DNA of 64,000 nucleotides from Treponema brennaborense DSM 12168 (GTDB lineage: Bacteria; Spirochaetota; Spirochaetia; Treponematales; Treponemataceae), in NCBI RefSeq assembly GCF_000212415.1, contig NC_015500.1, forward strand, positions 2,542,001-2,606,000, written 5' to 3'. Of the stretch, positions 16,797-25,262 are shown one piece after another; the stretch's first letter is position 1; the number at the start of each line of letters is the position of its first letter. The notes under the pieces are model-generated. The model searched no databases and was not told where the DNA came from. It saw only the letters and a list, made by a program, of their open reading frames with translations. The position numbers and the translations under genes are program-made.

Positions 16797-17714
16797 TCAG
16801 CGGCGAAACAAGCGGTGCACCAAGCGGCGCAGCGGGTTCGCGATAAACGAAAACTTCGTTTCGGCAAGAATGATCGCCGTAAAAAGCAGAACGCATCCCG
16901 AGACCATGCGGCCGGTCAGCACTTCGCCCAAAAAAACGCATGAAAAAAACACGCCGAACACCGATTCCATGGACAAAAACAGTGCCGCAACCGACGGCAG
17001 CGTATATTTTTGGCACACGTTCTGAAGCAGAAACGCGATCATCGTGCTGAAAACGCCCAAATATAGCATCGAGGCGACGGTTTTTCCGTTCCGCAAGGCC
17101 GCCGCGGGAAACCCGCCGTCCATAAGCGGCGCCAGCATCCACGAGAAAACGGCGGCAAAGAACAACTGCAGCACCGTCAGCAGCACGGCGTCCTGCGTCG
17201 CGTTGTATCGGGCAATGAAAATGATGTGAACCGCGTACCCGACGCCGCAAATCAGCGTGAGCACGTCGCCCTTATTGACCGAAAAATCATCCTGCAAAGA
17301 CAGCAAACCGATTCCCGTCACCGCAAGTACCGCGGCGGCGAACACGTACGCGTCGGGGCGGCGCTTGGTTAGCACCCAGCCGATCAGCGGTACGAGCACC
17401 ACGTAAATCGTCGTCAGAAACGCGTTTTTCCCGGCAGTCGTATACATACAGCCGACGGTCTGAAAGGCATACGCCGTAAACAGGAAAAATCCCAGCAGCG
17501 CGCCGTGCGCCAAATACGCCGCGTCCAGCAGCACCAATTTTCTGTGAAAAATAAGCGCGAGCGCCGCCGCGGCGATCGTAAACCGGAACGCAAGCATGTA
17601 TATGGGAGGCACCGTATCGAGCGAATCTTTGACGACGACGAACGCGAAACCCCAAATGGCCGCCGTAAAAAGCATACCCGCAGAAGCAAATGCGGAAACC
17701 GTTTTGTCATTCAT
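16797..17714 (-). CDS. EamA/DMT-family transporter
   Basis: A 305-residue membrane protein with ten predicted helices in two EamA halves. The first half begins LFTAAIWGFAFVVVKDSLD, and the second follows the loop near SLQDDFSVNKGD. Members export amino acids, purines or other metabolites, and the substrate cannot be inferred. The ATG has AGGA upstream. It precedes the MATE gene on the same strand and may be co-transcribed with it. The 5' flank contains a duplicated hairpin element. Confidence 0.9.
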   Translation of the reverse strand: MNDKTVSAFASAGMLFTAAIWGFAFVVVKDSLDTVPPIYMLAFRFTIAAAALALIFHRKLVLLDAAYLAHGALLGFFLFTAYAFQTVGCMYTTAGKNAFLTTIYVVLVPLIGWVLTKRRPDAYVFAAAVLAVTGIGLLSLQDDFSVNKGDVLTLICGVGYAVHIIFIARYNATQDAVLLTVLQLFFAAVFSWMLAPLMDGGFPAAALRNGKTVASMLYLGVFSTMIAFLLQNVCQKYTLPSVAALFLSMESVFGVFFSCVFLGEVLTGRMVSGCVLLFTAIILAETKFSFIANPLRRLVHRLFRR

Positions 17715-17774
17715 TTCATTTCCTAAAATCGCCGCCGCACGAATAAACGTACCGCGGCGCAGGCAAATATATAT

Positions 17775-17931
17775 GTTGTTCTCACAAGGTATCGCAGTCG
17801 GGGTATATCCCCCTCCGCACGAATCAACCGACCTCGCTAAGGCCGGTTGTTCTCACAAGGTATCGCAGTCAGGTTTTATATCCTTTATTTCGGCGCAAAC
17901 GCCGGGATATAAACCCCTCCGCACGAATCAA
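17775..17931. repeat. Tandemly duplicated hairpin element
   Basis: A 25-base segment starting GTTGTTCTCACAAGG occurs at 17775-17799 and again, identically, at 17846-17870. Each copy is followed by a palindromic core (GGGGTATATCCCC in the first; GGTTTTATATCC...GGATATAAACC around CGGCG/CGCCG in the second) and then CCCTCCGCACGAATCA. The layout looks like a REP- or MITE-like unit present twice, between the DMT gene and the end of the LUD gene. Confidence 0.75.
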
Positions 17932-18578
17932 AAACCGAGCGGCTCGCCCACCAGAACGACTTTTATCTTTCCCGCCGGACGGCTGATCCGCGTCGTAACC
18001 ATATATGCGCAGATGCAGTCCGTCGACACGCAGTCGGCGCACTGTCCCGTTTTTGCGCACGGCGTTTTCAGTCCGGAAAACCGCTGCATATTGAGCGGCG
18101 ACGCGTAATTACGCACCCGACTCACCGCGTCGTCGAGCGTCTTGACCACTTTGTTCATACCCGCAATCACGACGACGCTTTCGGGACCGAACAGCAGCGC
18201 CGCGAGCCGGTTTCCCGTACCGTCGATATTGAAAAGCTGCCCGTCTTCCGTAACGGCGTTGCTGCTCATCAGAAAAGTTCCGCAGGAAAAACCCTGCCGC
18301 ATCAGCGCCGCCCGTTCTTCCGGAGAAGCCGCACTGTCACGGTCAATGAGCGTGTAGCCGTTTTCCTTCAGCAGAGCGGGAATCCCCAGCGTTCTGATCG
18401 TTTCCGAACCACCCCACGAAACGGAATGAGACCGGGGTATCAGATCCGGCACGATTCGGCGCGCATCCTGCGCCGTATTGCAGTAATATGCGTCGAAATG
18501 CCGCTTCCGGAGCGCTTGCACCACCAACGGCCCCGATAAATCATACAGTTTCCGCAGAGCGGGACTCATTTCAGCCAT
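17928..18578 (-). CDS. LUD-domain (DUF162) protein, LutC-like
   Basis: A 216-residue protein of the LUD fold, related to LutC/YkgG proteins that take part in lactate oxidation, although single-domain members are poorly characterised. Recognisable parts are SVSWGGSETIRTLGIP near residue 65, GTFLMSSNAVTEDGQLFNIDGTGNR near 115 and VVVIAGMNKVVKTLDDA near 145. A C-terminal cysteine cluster (PCAKTGQCADCVSTDC) could bind an iron-sulfur cluster or zinc, a common feature of this subgroup. The start at 18578 has GGAGGG close upstream; the frame also opens 11 codons earlier. It stands alone, with no lutA/lutB nearby. Confidence 0.82.
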   Translation of the reverse strand: MAEMSPALRKLYDLSGPLVVQALRKRHFDAYYCNTAQDARRIVPDLIPRSHSVSWGGSETIRTLGIPALLKENGYTLIDRDSAASPEERAALMRQGFSCGTFLMSSNAVTEDGQLFNIDGTGNRLAALLFGPESVVVIAGMNKVVKTLDDAVSRVRNYASPLNMQRFSGLKTPCAKTGQCADCVSTDCICAYMVTTRISRPAGKIKVVLVGEPLGF

Positions 18579-18667
18579 ATTCCCTCCAAACATATCGGAA
18601 ATATGTATCATAAACGCTTTTCACAGGTATTGCAACTCCCCGCAAAAAACGCGAATATAAAAAAAAG

Positions 18668-18696
18668 TTGACAAAAGGAAAATTCAGGGTAATAAT
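18668..18696 (+). promoter_or_regulatory. Promoter of the TRAP operon
   Basis: A consensus TTGACA is followed after 16-17 bases by TAATAAT. It lies about 75 bases ahead of the substrate-binding protein gene and directly upstream of a palindromic operator-like site. Confidence 0.7.
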
Positions 18697-18703
18697 GTCA
18701 GTA

Positions 18704-18719
18704 AACTAGTATACAAGTT
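18704..18719. promoter_or_regulatory. GntR/FadR-like operator palindrome
   Basis: AACTAGTATACAAGTT is a 16-base palindrome with one mismatched pair around the core GTATAC. Sites of the form TTGTATACAA or TTGGTATACCAA are known for FadR-subfamily GntR regulators of uronate and related sugar-acid genes. Its place just after the -10 element suits a repressor that is released by the transported substrate. No GntR gene is in the window. Confidence 0.6.
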
Positions 18720-18770
18720 AGACGGGTCGCAATCCGGATACGCCACCCTCGACAGATTTAAGGAGGAATT

Positions 18771-19757
18771 ATGAAAAAAATACTCGCAATCGCTTCCGCA
18801 CTATGCGCGGCGGGAATACTGTTCGCCGCCGGCGGAAAAGAAGCCGGAACGGAAAAAACAGTAACGCTGAAACTCGGTTTTCAGGCCAACACATCCTCAA
18901 AAGAATACGAGGCCGCCCAAAAATTCGCCGAAGAAGCGAAGGCTCTTTCCGGCGGGACCGTCAACGTTCAAATCTTTGCCGGCGGACAATTGGGCGACGA
19001 CCGGTCCATGCTCGAACAGGTCGCCGCGGGCGCGCTCGACTTGGTATACGCGGAAACGGGCCGATTCGGCTTGTGGATTGAAGAAGCCGAGATTTTCAGC
19101 TATCCGTTTGCGTTCAACGACTTTGCTCATCTGGAGCGGACGCTCGCTTCGGACTACGGAAAATCGCTTCATGCGAAATTTCTTGAAAAAGGCTGGCGTA
19201 TCCTCGCCACCGGATACAACGGTACGCGCCAAACCACGTCCAACCGGCCCATCAATTCGATTGCCGATATGAAAGGCATGAAACTGCGCGTTCCGAACGC
19301 GGCGGCCAACCTGAACTTTGCCAAATACGCAGGCGCGGCTCCCACGCCGATGGCGTTTGCCGAAGTATACCTCGCGCTCAAAACGAACGCCGTCGACGGT
19401 CAGGAAAATCCGCTTTCAACCATTGACGTGCAGAAATTTTACGAAGTTCAAAAATATTGCGCGCTTACCGGCCATATTCTGAACGACAACAACATCGTGA
19501 TGAGCGAAATCATTTACAAAAAACTGAGCGACCATCAAAAAGAAGCCGTTACGGAAGCGGCAAAACGGGCGGCCGCGTATCAGACCGAATTATTCACGGC
19601 GGACGAAAGCCGTCTGATCGAAGTATTTAAAGCGAACGGCATGACCGTCACCGCACCCGATAAAGCGCCGTTCCGCGCAGCCTGCCAACCGATGTACGAC
19701 GAATACACGGCCAAATACGGCAGTGCGGCCGTAAACGCAATCAACGCGTCCAGATAG
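18771..19757 (+). CDS. TRAP transporter substrate-binding protein (DctP family)
   Basis: A 328-residue periplasmic receptor that hands an organic acid to the membrane TRAP subunits. The signal peptide is about residues 1-20 (MKKILAIASALCAAGILFAA) with no usable lipobox. DctP landmarks are present: LKLGFQ at the mature start, FAGGQLGDDRSMLEQV near 65, the ligand-binding Arg region MKGMKLRVPN near 170 and NAVDGQENPLSTI near 205. That Arg pairs with the substrate carboxylate in the family. It is the first gene of an operon with dctQ- and dctM-type genes and a YhcH protein, suggesting uronate, sialate-like or diketogulonate transport. Confidence 0.93.
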   Translation: MKKILAIASALCAAGILFAAGGKEAGTEKTVTLKLGFQANTSSKEYEAAQKFAEEAKALSGGTVNVQIFAGGQLGDDRSMLEQVAAGALDLVYAETGRFGLWIEEAEIFSYPFAFNDFAHLERTLASDYGKSLHAKFLEKGWRILATGYNGTRQTTSNRPINSIADMKGMKLRVPNAAANLNFAKYAGAAPTPMAFAEVYLALKTNAVDGQENPLSTIDVQKFYEVQKYCALTGHILNDNNIVMSEIIYKKLSDHQKEAVTEAAKRAAAYQTELFTADESRLIEVFKANGMTVTAPDKAPFRAACQPMYDEYTAKYGSAAVNAINASR

Positions 19758-19862
19758 CTCGCCCCGTCATCCGGCCGGTTCCGGTTCCAGTTACGGCGGG
19801 TACGCGGCAAAAGCGACCCGACCGGAACGGCCGGAAATCATTTTTACTCAACAGGAACACAC

Positions 19863-20336
19863 ATGATAAAGAAATTGGAATCTTTCGAGCGGGCGCTTTC
19901 CGTCGCACTCTTTTTGGTCATCCTCGCAATCCTTTTATGGCAGATATTTACCCGTAAAATTCTCGGAACGCCCGCTCCCTGGTGCGACGAACTTTCACGG
20001 CTGCTGTTCGTCTATCTGGGCGTCATCAGCTGCCATCTGGCGCAGCGCGACAATATCCACGTGCGCATCGACGCACTGCTATCCGCAGTCACACACAAAT
20101 TCCGGCTCGCAGTCGAATTCGCCATTAACGCCGTAATGGCGGGCGTTTTCATATGGATCGCGATCCTCGGTATCGGTATTGTCCGAAGAACCGGACCCAA
20201 AGACATGCTGGTAACGCTGCACCTTTCCGTCGGCATATTGAACGCCGCGCTGATTGTGCTCGGCGTACTCATGGCGATAGAACTCGTTGCCCAGATAATC
20301 AATATTATCCGTAAAAAAGAGGTCGTCCGCATATGA
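19863..20336 (+). CDS. TRAP transporter small permease (DctQ family)
   Basis: A 157-residue membrane protein with four helices. The family signature WCDELSRLLFVYLGVISCH is near residue 40, with NIHVRIDAL just after it. The small subunit forms the transport complex with the large permease in the inner membrane. ATG at 19863 has AGGA upstream, and the stop overlaps the dctM-type start by 4 bases. It sits 105 bases behind the binding-protein gene in the same operon. Confidence 0.92.
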   Translation: MIKKLESFERALSVALFLVILAILLWQIFTRKILGTPAPWCDELSRLLFVYLGVISCHLAQRDNIHVRIDALLSAVTHKFRLAVEFAINAVMAGVFIWIAILGIGIVRRTGPKDMLVTLHLSVGILNAALIVLGVLMAIELVAQIINIIRKKEVVRI

Positions 20337-21616
20337 TCATGCTGTTCACGTTTCTGTTATGGTTTATCCTGATATTCCTCGGCGTACACATCGGCTATTC
20401 GCTGATAATCGTTTCATTGGTATTCTTTGCGGCAACCGGCAATCTGATGCTGCTGCCGTTCGCGTTCAAGGAAATGCTTGCGGGCATCAACAATTTTACG
20501 CTCCTCGCCGTACCGTTTTTCGTTCTTGCCGGAAATCTGATGAACGGCGGCGGCGTTACGAACCGGATATTCAGTTTCGCACGTTCCATGATCGGACACC
20601 GTAAAGGCGGACTCGCCCACGTAAACGTGATGGCGTCGCTGATTTTTTCGGGAATGAGCGGCTCGGCGCTCGCGGACGCGGGCGGACTGGGACAGCTTGA
20701 AATCAAAAGCATGCGGGACGCCGGATACGACGACGGATTTGCCGGAGGCATCACCGCGGCCAGCTGTATCATCGGACCGCTCATTCCGCCGTCAACGCCG
20801 CTCATCATTTACGCCGTCGTTGCCAATCAATCCGTTGAAAAACTGTTCATGGCGGGATTTCTTCCGGGACTGCTGACGACCGGAATGCTCATGCTGATGT
20901 GTTCGATTCTTGCGCACAAACGCAATTATCCGGCCGAACAGAAATGTACCGCAGTGGAACGGTGGCACAGTTTCAAAAATTCCGTTTGGGCGCTGCTGAC
21001 GCCGGTCATTATTCTGGTCGGCATATTTTCCGGTATCTTTACGCCGACCGAAGCCGCCGTCGTGGCGGCCGCGTATACGACGGTACTGGGATTTTTCGTA
21101 TACAAAGAACTCACCCTGAAAAAATTCTTTGAAATCGTACTTGAAAGCGTCAAAACGACCGGAACCATCGTCATGATGATTTTGGGCGTTACGCTGTTCG
21201 GCTGGATTATTGCCCGCGAACAGATGCCGCTGCACGTCGCCGAATTTTTCATGAACTTCGTATCGAATCCGATAACGCTCATGCTGATGATAAACGTTCT
21301 GCTGCTGTTCTTGGGAACCGTCATCGACGCGCTGCCGCTGCTGATCATACTGATACCGATACTGCTGCCCACCGTAGTCGCCGCCGGTATAAATCCGATA
21401 CACTTCGGCGTCGTCGTCATATTCAATTTGATGATCGGTATTCTGACGCCGCCGATGGGAACGGCGCTGTTCGTCGTGTCGCGGGTGGGAAACATGCCGT
21501 TTAAAACGCTCATGAAAGGCGTGGTACCGTTTCTGATTCCGCTGCTGATAACGCTCGTGCTGCTTTCGATTTTTCCGCAAATCACGCTCCTGCTGCCGAC
21601 GCTGCTCGGCGGCTGA
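20333..21616 (+). CDS. TRAP transporter large permease (DctM family)
   Basis: A 427-residue protein with about 12 helices that carries out sodium-driven uptake of the acid delivered by the binding protein. Signature segments are LLAVPFFVLAGNLMNGGG near 55, GLAHVNVMASLIFSGMSGSA near 95, ASCIIGPLIPPSTPLIIYAV near 145 and LMIGILTPPMGTALFVVSRV near 370. All are typical of DctM/SiaM/YiaN. Translation is coupled to the small permease by an ATGA overlap. A hairpin follows between this gene and the YhcH gene. Confidence 0.95.
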   Translation: MIMLFTFLLWFILIFLGVHIGYSLIIVSLVFFAATGNLMLLPFAFKEMLAGINNFTLLAVPFFVLAGNLMNGGGVTNRIFSFARSMIGHRKGGLAHVNVMASLIFSGMSGSALADAGGLGQLEIKSMRDAGYDDGFAGGITAASCIIGPLIPPSTPLIIYAVVANQSVEKLFMAGFLPGLLTTGMLMLMCSILAHKRNYPAEQKCTAVERWHSFKNSVWALLTPVIILVGIFSGIFTPTEAAVVAAAYTTVLGFFVYKELTLKKFFEIVLESVKTTGTIVMMILGVTLFGWIIAREQMPLHVAEFFMNFVSNPITLMLMINVLLLFLGTVIDALPLLIILIPILLPTVVAAGINPIHFGVVVIFNLMIGILTPPMGTALFVVSRVGNMPFKTLMKGVVPFLIPLLITLVLLSIFPQITLLLPTLLGG

Positions 21617-21632
21617 GCGGGACGAAAATAAA

Positions 21633-21666
21633 CGAAGCGCCCGGCTGCAAACACACCGGGTGCTTC
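21633..21666 (+). terminator. Stem-loop between the TRAP permease and YhcH genes
   Basis: GAAGCGCCCGG pairs with CCGGGTGCTTC across a 12-base loop. A run of seven T comes about ten bases later. It may partly end transcription or protect the upstream mRNA end, lowering expression of the last gene. Confidence 0.5.
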
Positions 21667-21694
21667 AACGGTAATTTTTTTATTGGAGTATACG

Positions 21695-22144
21695 ATGATT
21701 TTCGATTCACTTGACAATCTTGCACGGTATGAAACGTTCATACCGGCGTTGAAAGCGGTACGGCAGATTCTGGGTGCCGAAGCGCTGCATGAAAAAGCAC
21801 CCGGCTCTTACCGAACCGACGTTCCCGGCTGCCGGTATAATATCGCGCAGTATGAAACCTGCCCCGGAAGCAAAGCGTTTGAAATCCACCGCAAAGAAGC
21901 CGACGTACAGATCATGCTGAGCGGAACCGAACGGATGGAAGGCGCGCCGCGCAGTCTTTCCGACCAAGCCGGACCGTACGACGAAGGAGCGGACGCGGCG
22001 ATGGCCGAAGGCACCGGCTGCGTCAGTTTTACCGCCGTTCCCGGATACTTTGCCGTATTTTTACCCGGCGAACCGCACGCCCCCGGGCTTGCCGCCGGCA
22101 ACGCGACGACCGTTAAAAAAGCCGTTTTCAAATTGACGATGTAA
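21695..22144 (+). CDS. YhcH/YjgK/YiaL family protein (DUF386)
   Basis: A 149-residue cupin-like protein. The start MIFDSLDNLARYE and the motifs FEIHRKEADVQIMLSGTE (near 60) and GYFAVFLPGEPHAPGL (near 120) carry the His, Glu and Asp residues expected to bind a metal in this family. Relatives act on sialic-acid or uronate pathways as anomerase-like enzymes and are often encoded beside TRAP genes, as yiaL is with yiaMNO in E. coli. The ATG at 21695 has GGAG eight bases upstream; an earlier TTG in frame is less likely. It supports sugar-acid use by this operon. Confidence 0.88.
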   Translation: MIFDSLDNLARYETFIPALKAVRQILGAEALHEKAPGSYRTDVPGCRYNIAQYETCPGSKAFEIHRKEADVQIMLSGTERMEGAPRSLSDQAGPYDEGADAAMAEGTGCVSFTAVPGYFAVFLPGEPHAPGLAAGNATTVKKAVFKLTM

Positions 22145-22145
22145 A

Positions 22146-22961
22146 TCACTCAAGCGGCGCGCAATACGGCGGGCGTGCGGCAAGCGCGTACAGCCGCCGC
22201 GCGTTTTCGTATACCAAGCGCGTCGCGGCCGCTTCGTCCGAACCGAGCACCGACGCAATATCGCGCAGAACCCGGAATATGAGCGCGGGAGTATCGTCGC
22301 AGCCGATTCCCGCCGCGGCCGCTCCGTTCTGCCCGCACAGCCACGGCTCGCCCACCGGATTGTCGGTTTCCGCAAGAATCGATTCGCGCGGCGTATGCGC
22401 AAGCAGTTCCCGCTCGTGCGGCGAATACCGCAGTCCGCAGCCGAACGTCGCGGCGTATCCGCGATCCATACAGTCCGCATACACGCGCTCCGGCCCCGAA
22501 TACCAATGAATCACCGGCAGCGCGCCGGGAAAATCCGCCAAAATGTCGGCGACACGCCGCTCGGCGCCTTTTGTATGGATCACGCACACTTTTTTCCGTA
22601 CGTGACAGTGCTGCAATATATGGATAAAAACTTTTTCCTGCACGTCGTGCGGCACCTCGTTCGCCCAATAATAATCCAGACCGATTTCACCGATCAGAGC
22701 AGACTGTTCCAAAAACGGATCGAGCGCCGTAAGTTCACCGTTCACCGCCGCGAACACGCGCGCCGCCCGTTCGGGATGTACGCCGAACGTCGGCACGATA
22801 TACGGCGACAGTGCGGCAAGCGCGCGCACCGACCGATACGAATCCGCATCGACGGAAGCGGCGACCGTTACGATGCGCCGCTCGTTGATCTGATTGACGA
22901 CTGCCGCGCGGCGGCTCTCCGGATACCAATCCGGATGCGAGTGAAAATCTACTGCATACAT
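22146..22961 (-). CDS. TatD-family metal-dependent hydrolase
   Basis: A 271-residue TIM-barrel hydrolase of the TatD/YcfH group, whose members act as DNA exonucleases or of unknown activity. The metal-binding motif is DFHSHPD at residues 4-10 (HxH), followed by GVHPE near 65, GEIGLDYYW near 95 (catalytic Glu), CVIHTKGAE near 125, and ILAETDNPVGEPW near 205 (catalytic Asp). The start at 22961 gives the family N-terminus MYAVDFHSH. It converges with the YhcH gene with one base between stops. No operon partner. Confidence 0.88.
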   Translation of the reverse strand: MYAVDFHSHPDWYPESRRAAVVNQINERRIVTVAASVDADSYRSVRALAALSPYIVPTFGVHPERAARVFAAVNGELTALDPFLEQSALIGEIGLDYYWANEVPHDVQEKVFIHILQHCHVRKKVCVIHTKGAERRVADILADFPGALPVIHWYSGPERVYADCMDRGYAATFGCGLRYSPHERELLAHTPRESILAETDNPVGEPWLCGQNGAAAAGIGCDDTPALIFRVLRDIASVLGSDEAAATRLVYENARRLYALAARPPYCAPLE

Positions 22962-23061
22962 GACGGCAGTATACCCCGTCCGCCGCACCGGCACAAGTCA
23001 CCGGTACCCGGCACAAGCGGCGAGTTTCCGAAAAACGCGGACGCACACCTCGGCGCGTCTC

Positions 23062-23091
23062 TTGACACTGCCGCCGCCTTTCGGGTATGTT
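23062..23091 (+). promoter_or_regulatory. Promoter of the three-gene ABC exporter
   Basis: TTGACA and TATGTT are separated by 18 bases, about 100 bases before the ATPase gene. Confidence 0.5.
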
Positions 23092-23189
23092 TTTAACGAT
23101 GAATTGCTGACATTTTTTTCCTCATTACGCAGAACGGGCCGGCTTACAACGCGGCGTTTCGTTCTCGTGAAGTATTACTAGGAGAACAT

Positions 23190-24227
23190 ATGGACGCAAT
23201 CGTCGTTTCCCACGTATCAAAAACATTCAAATCACCGAAAAAATTTCCCGGTTTCGCCGGCGCTCTCAAGGGACTGTTCACAAAAGAATATACGATCAAA
23301 ACCGCCGTTAACGACATCAGTTTTACGATCGCTGCAGGCGATATCGTCGGCTATCTGGGCGCGAACGGTGCGGGCAAATCGACTACCATAAAAATGATGA
23401 CAGGCATTCTGACGCCGACGCACGGAACCATCCGAGTCAACGGTATGATTCCGTACGAACAGCGACGCAAAAACGCACGAAACATCGGCGTCGTTTTCGG
23501 TCAGCGCACCCAATTATGGTGGGATTTGCCGCTCAACGAAACGTTTACGCTGCTGCGCGACATCTACGACGTGCCGCATGACGAATACGCAGAACGATTC
23601 GCCTTTCTGAACGGCGTACTGGGATTGGACGAGTTCATCATGCAGCCGGTACGGACGCTCTCGCTCGGACAACGCATGAAAGCGGATCTTGCCGCCGCGC
23701 TGCTGCACAATCCGCCCGTACTGTTTCTGGACGAACCGACGATCGGTCTCGACGTTATCGTTAAGGAAAAAGTCCGCGAAGCGATTCGGCTCATAAACGA
23801 ACGGTACGGCACGACCATCATTTTAACCACGCACGACCTGCGCGACATAGAAGCGTTGTGTAACCGTATCATCGTTATCGATCAAGGCGCAGCCGTGTAC
23901 GACGGATCGCTGCAGGAACTGAAACATTCCTACGGATACTTGATGCACATCACCGTCCGCCTGAAAGATTTTCAGAACATACCGGAGGACCGGGTAGCCG
24001 CCGTTTTCGATTCGCACCGTCACACCGACGAATTCCGCGTGGAAAAAACGGAAGACGCGTTCGTCATTACCTGCAATAAGTTCGTGTGCCGCACGTCGGA
24101 GATTATGCAACTGCTGTTCGCTTCGTTTCAGGTGGAAGATTTTTCGGTAGAAGAAACGGGAATCGAAGAAATCGTCAAGAAGATTTACCGCGCGGAAACC
24201 GTCGTCCGCAAAGGAAGCGCCGTATGA
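23190..24227 (+). CDS. ABC transporter ATP-binding protein, ABC-2/DUF990 exporter type
   Basis: A 345-residue ATPase. Walker A GANGAGKST is near residue 60, the signature LSLGQRMKADLAAALL near 150, Walker B PVLFLDEPTIGLD near 175 and the switch His in LTTHD near 215. The segment VVFGQRTQLWWDLPLNETF is characteristic of ATPases paired with DUF990-type permeases, a group that includes the cyanobacterial viologen exporter. About 120 extra C-terminal residues form the usual regulatory extension. The last four bases overlap the start of the first permease gene. Substrate unknown, with export likely. Confidence 0.93.
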   Translation: MDAIVVSHVSKTFKSPKKFPGFAGALKGLFTKEYTIKTAVNDISFTIAAGDIVGYLGANGAGKSTTIKMMTGILTPTHGTIRVNGMIPYEQRRKNARNIGVVFGQRTQLWWDLPLNETFTLLRDIYDVPHDEYAERFAFLNGVLGLDEFIMQPVRTLSLGQRMKADLAAALLHNPPVLFLDEPTIGLDVIVKEKVREAIRLINERYGTTIILTTHDLRDIEALCNRIIVIDQGAAVYDGSLQELKHSYGYLMHITVRLKDFQNIPEDRVAAVFDSHRHTDEFRVEKTEDAFVITCNKFVCRTSEIMQLLFASFQVEDFSVEETGIEEIVKKIYRAETVVRKGSAV

Positions 24228-25075
24228 ACCCCGTTTTAAAACCGGCGGCGACCGTGCATCCGCTGAAAAAACTCGGAACTTATCTGCCTTTCACGCGGAA
24301 CGCGATTCAAACGCTGCTATCGTACCGCACGAACGTACTTTTTTTCATCATCGGAAACGTAGTACGCATCTTCGTGTTCTTTTTCTTGTGGAAAGCCGTA
24401 TTCGCCTCAAGCGGCCGAACCGAACTGCACGGCTTCACGTTCGCCCAAATGGCCGTTTACGTCATTCTGACGACCGTCGTCGGCGAAATCAGCGGCAGCG
24501 TCGGTTCCGACATGTCAGACGAGATAAGAAGCGGCCAAATCGCACTGTCGCTCATAAAACCGATCTCGTTCAGACTGCGCATCTATTTTACATCGCTGGG
24601 CGACACGCTGTACTGTCTGCTCATGAGCGGCGTTCCCGGAATGATCGCCGCATACGCCATCACCGCCTCGTACGGTGTGCCCGGAGAATTGAGCGTCCGC
24701 ACTCTTCCGTTGTTTTTTGCCTCGCTCGCGCTTTCCGTCGTGCTGCGCATGTCGTACAACTTCATTTTCAGCCTGCTCGGCTTCGTCACCACGAACATGT
24801 GGGGATTGTGGCAAATAAACAAAGCCGTCGCGCAGCTGTGTTCCGGCGCGCTCATTCCGCTCGCCTTTTTTCCAGACCGGGCGCAAACCGTTCTTTCGTG
24901 GCTGCCGTTCGCCTCGTGGGTTGCAACGCCCATTTCACTCTTTTTGGGAAAAGTCGACGGACCGGGCGCGCTCGGCCTATTCGGCGTACAGCTAGCGTGG
25001 CTCGGCGTCTTTACGGTTGCCGGCAATCTGCTGTGGAACAAAGTAACGCGCCGACTGACCGTACAAGGCGGCTGA
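24224..25075 (+). CDS. ABC-2 type permease (DUF990), first subunit
   Basis: A 283-residue inner-membrane protein with six predicted helices, including FFIIGNVVRIFVFFFLWKAV and MAVYVILTTVVGEISG. Motifs DEIRSGQIALSLIKPISF and LCSGALIPLAFFPDRAQTVL are shared by the DUF990 half-permeases that pair as a heterodimer. The start at 24224 overlaps the ATPase stop as ATGA, so it is translationally coupled; a longer frame upstream overlaps the ATPase gene and has no homology. A tandem repeat separates it from the second permease. Confidence 0.88.
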   Translation: MNPVLKPAATVHPLKKLGTYLPFTRNAIQTLLSYRTNVLFFIIGNVVRIFVFFFLWKAVFASSGRTELHGFTFAQMAVYVILTTVVGEISGSVGSDMSDEIRSGQIALSLIKPISFRLRIYFTSLGDTLYCLLMSGVPGMIAAYAITASYGVPGELSVRTLPLFFASLALSVVLRMSYNFIFSLLGFVTTNMWGLWQINKAVAQLCSGALIPLAFFPDRAQTVLSWLPFASWVATPISLFLGKVDGPGALGLFGVQLAWLGVFTVAGNLLWNKVTRRLTVQGG

Positions 25076-25080
25076 CCGTA

Positions 25081-25175
25081 CAAACCGCCGCGCACTCGGC
25101 AAACCGCCGCGCACTCAGCAAACCGCCGCGCGCTCGGCAAACCGCCGCGCACTCGGCAAACCGCCGCGCACTCAG
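25081..25175. repeat. Tandem repeat, five 19-base units between permease genes
   Basis: Five contiguous copies of CAAACCGCCGCGCACTCGG (variants end CAG or have GCGCTC) begin 5 bases after the first permease stop; a sixth copy is cut short at CAAACCGAGG. The repeat lies in the 187-base gap inside the operon, outside both coding regions. Confidence 0.93.
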
Positions 25176-25262
25176 CAAACCGAGGCTAAAATCGGATGCG
25201 AATCACCGCAACCGAAAACCGACACGTCGATGCACGGCGTGCCGATATATCAGGAGGATCCT

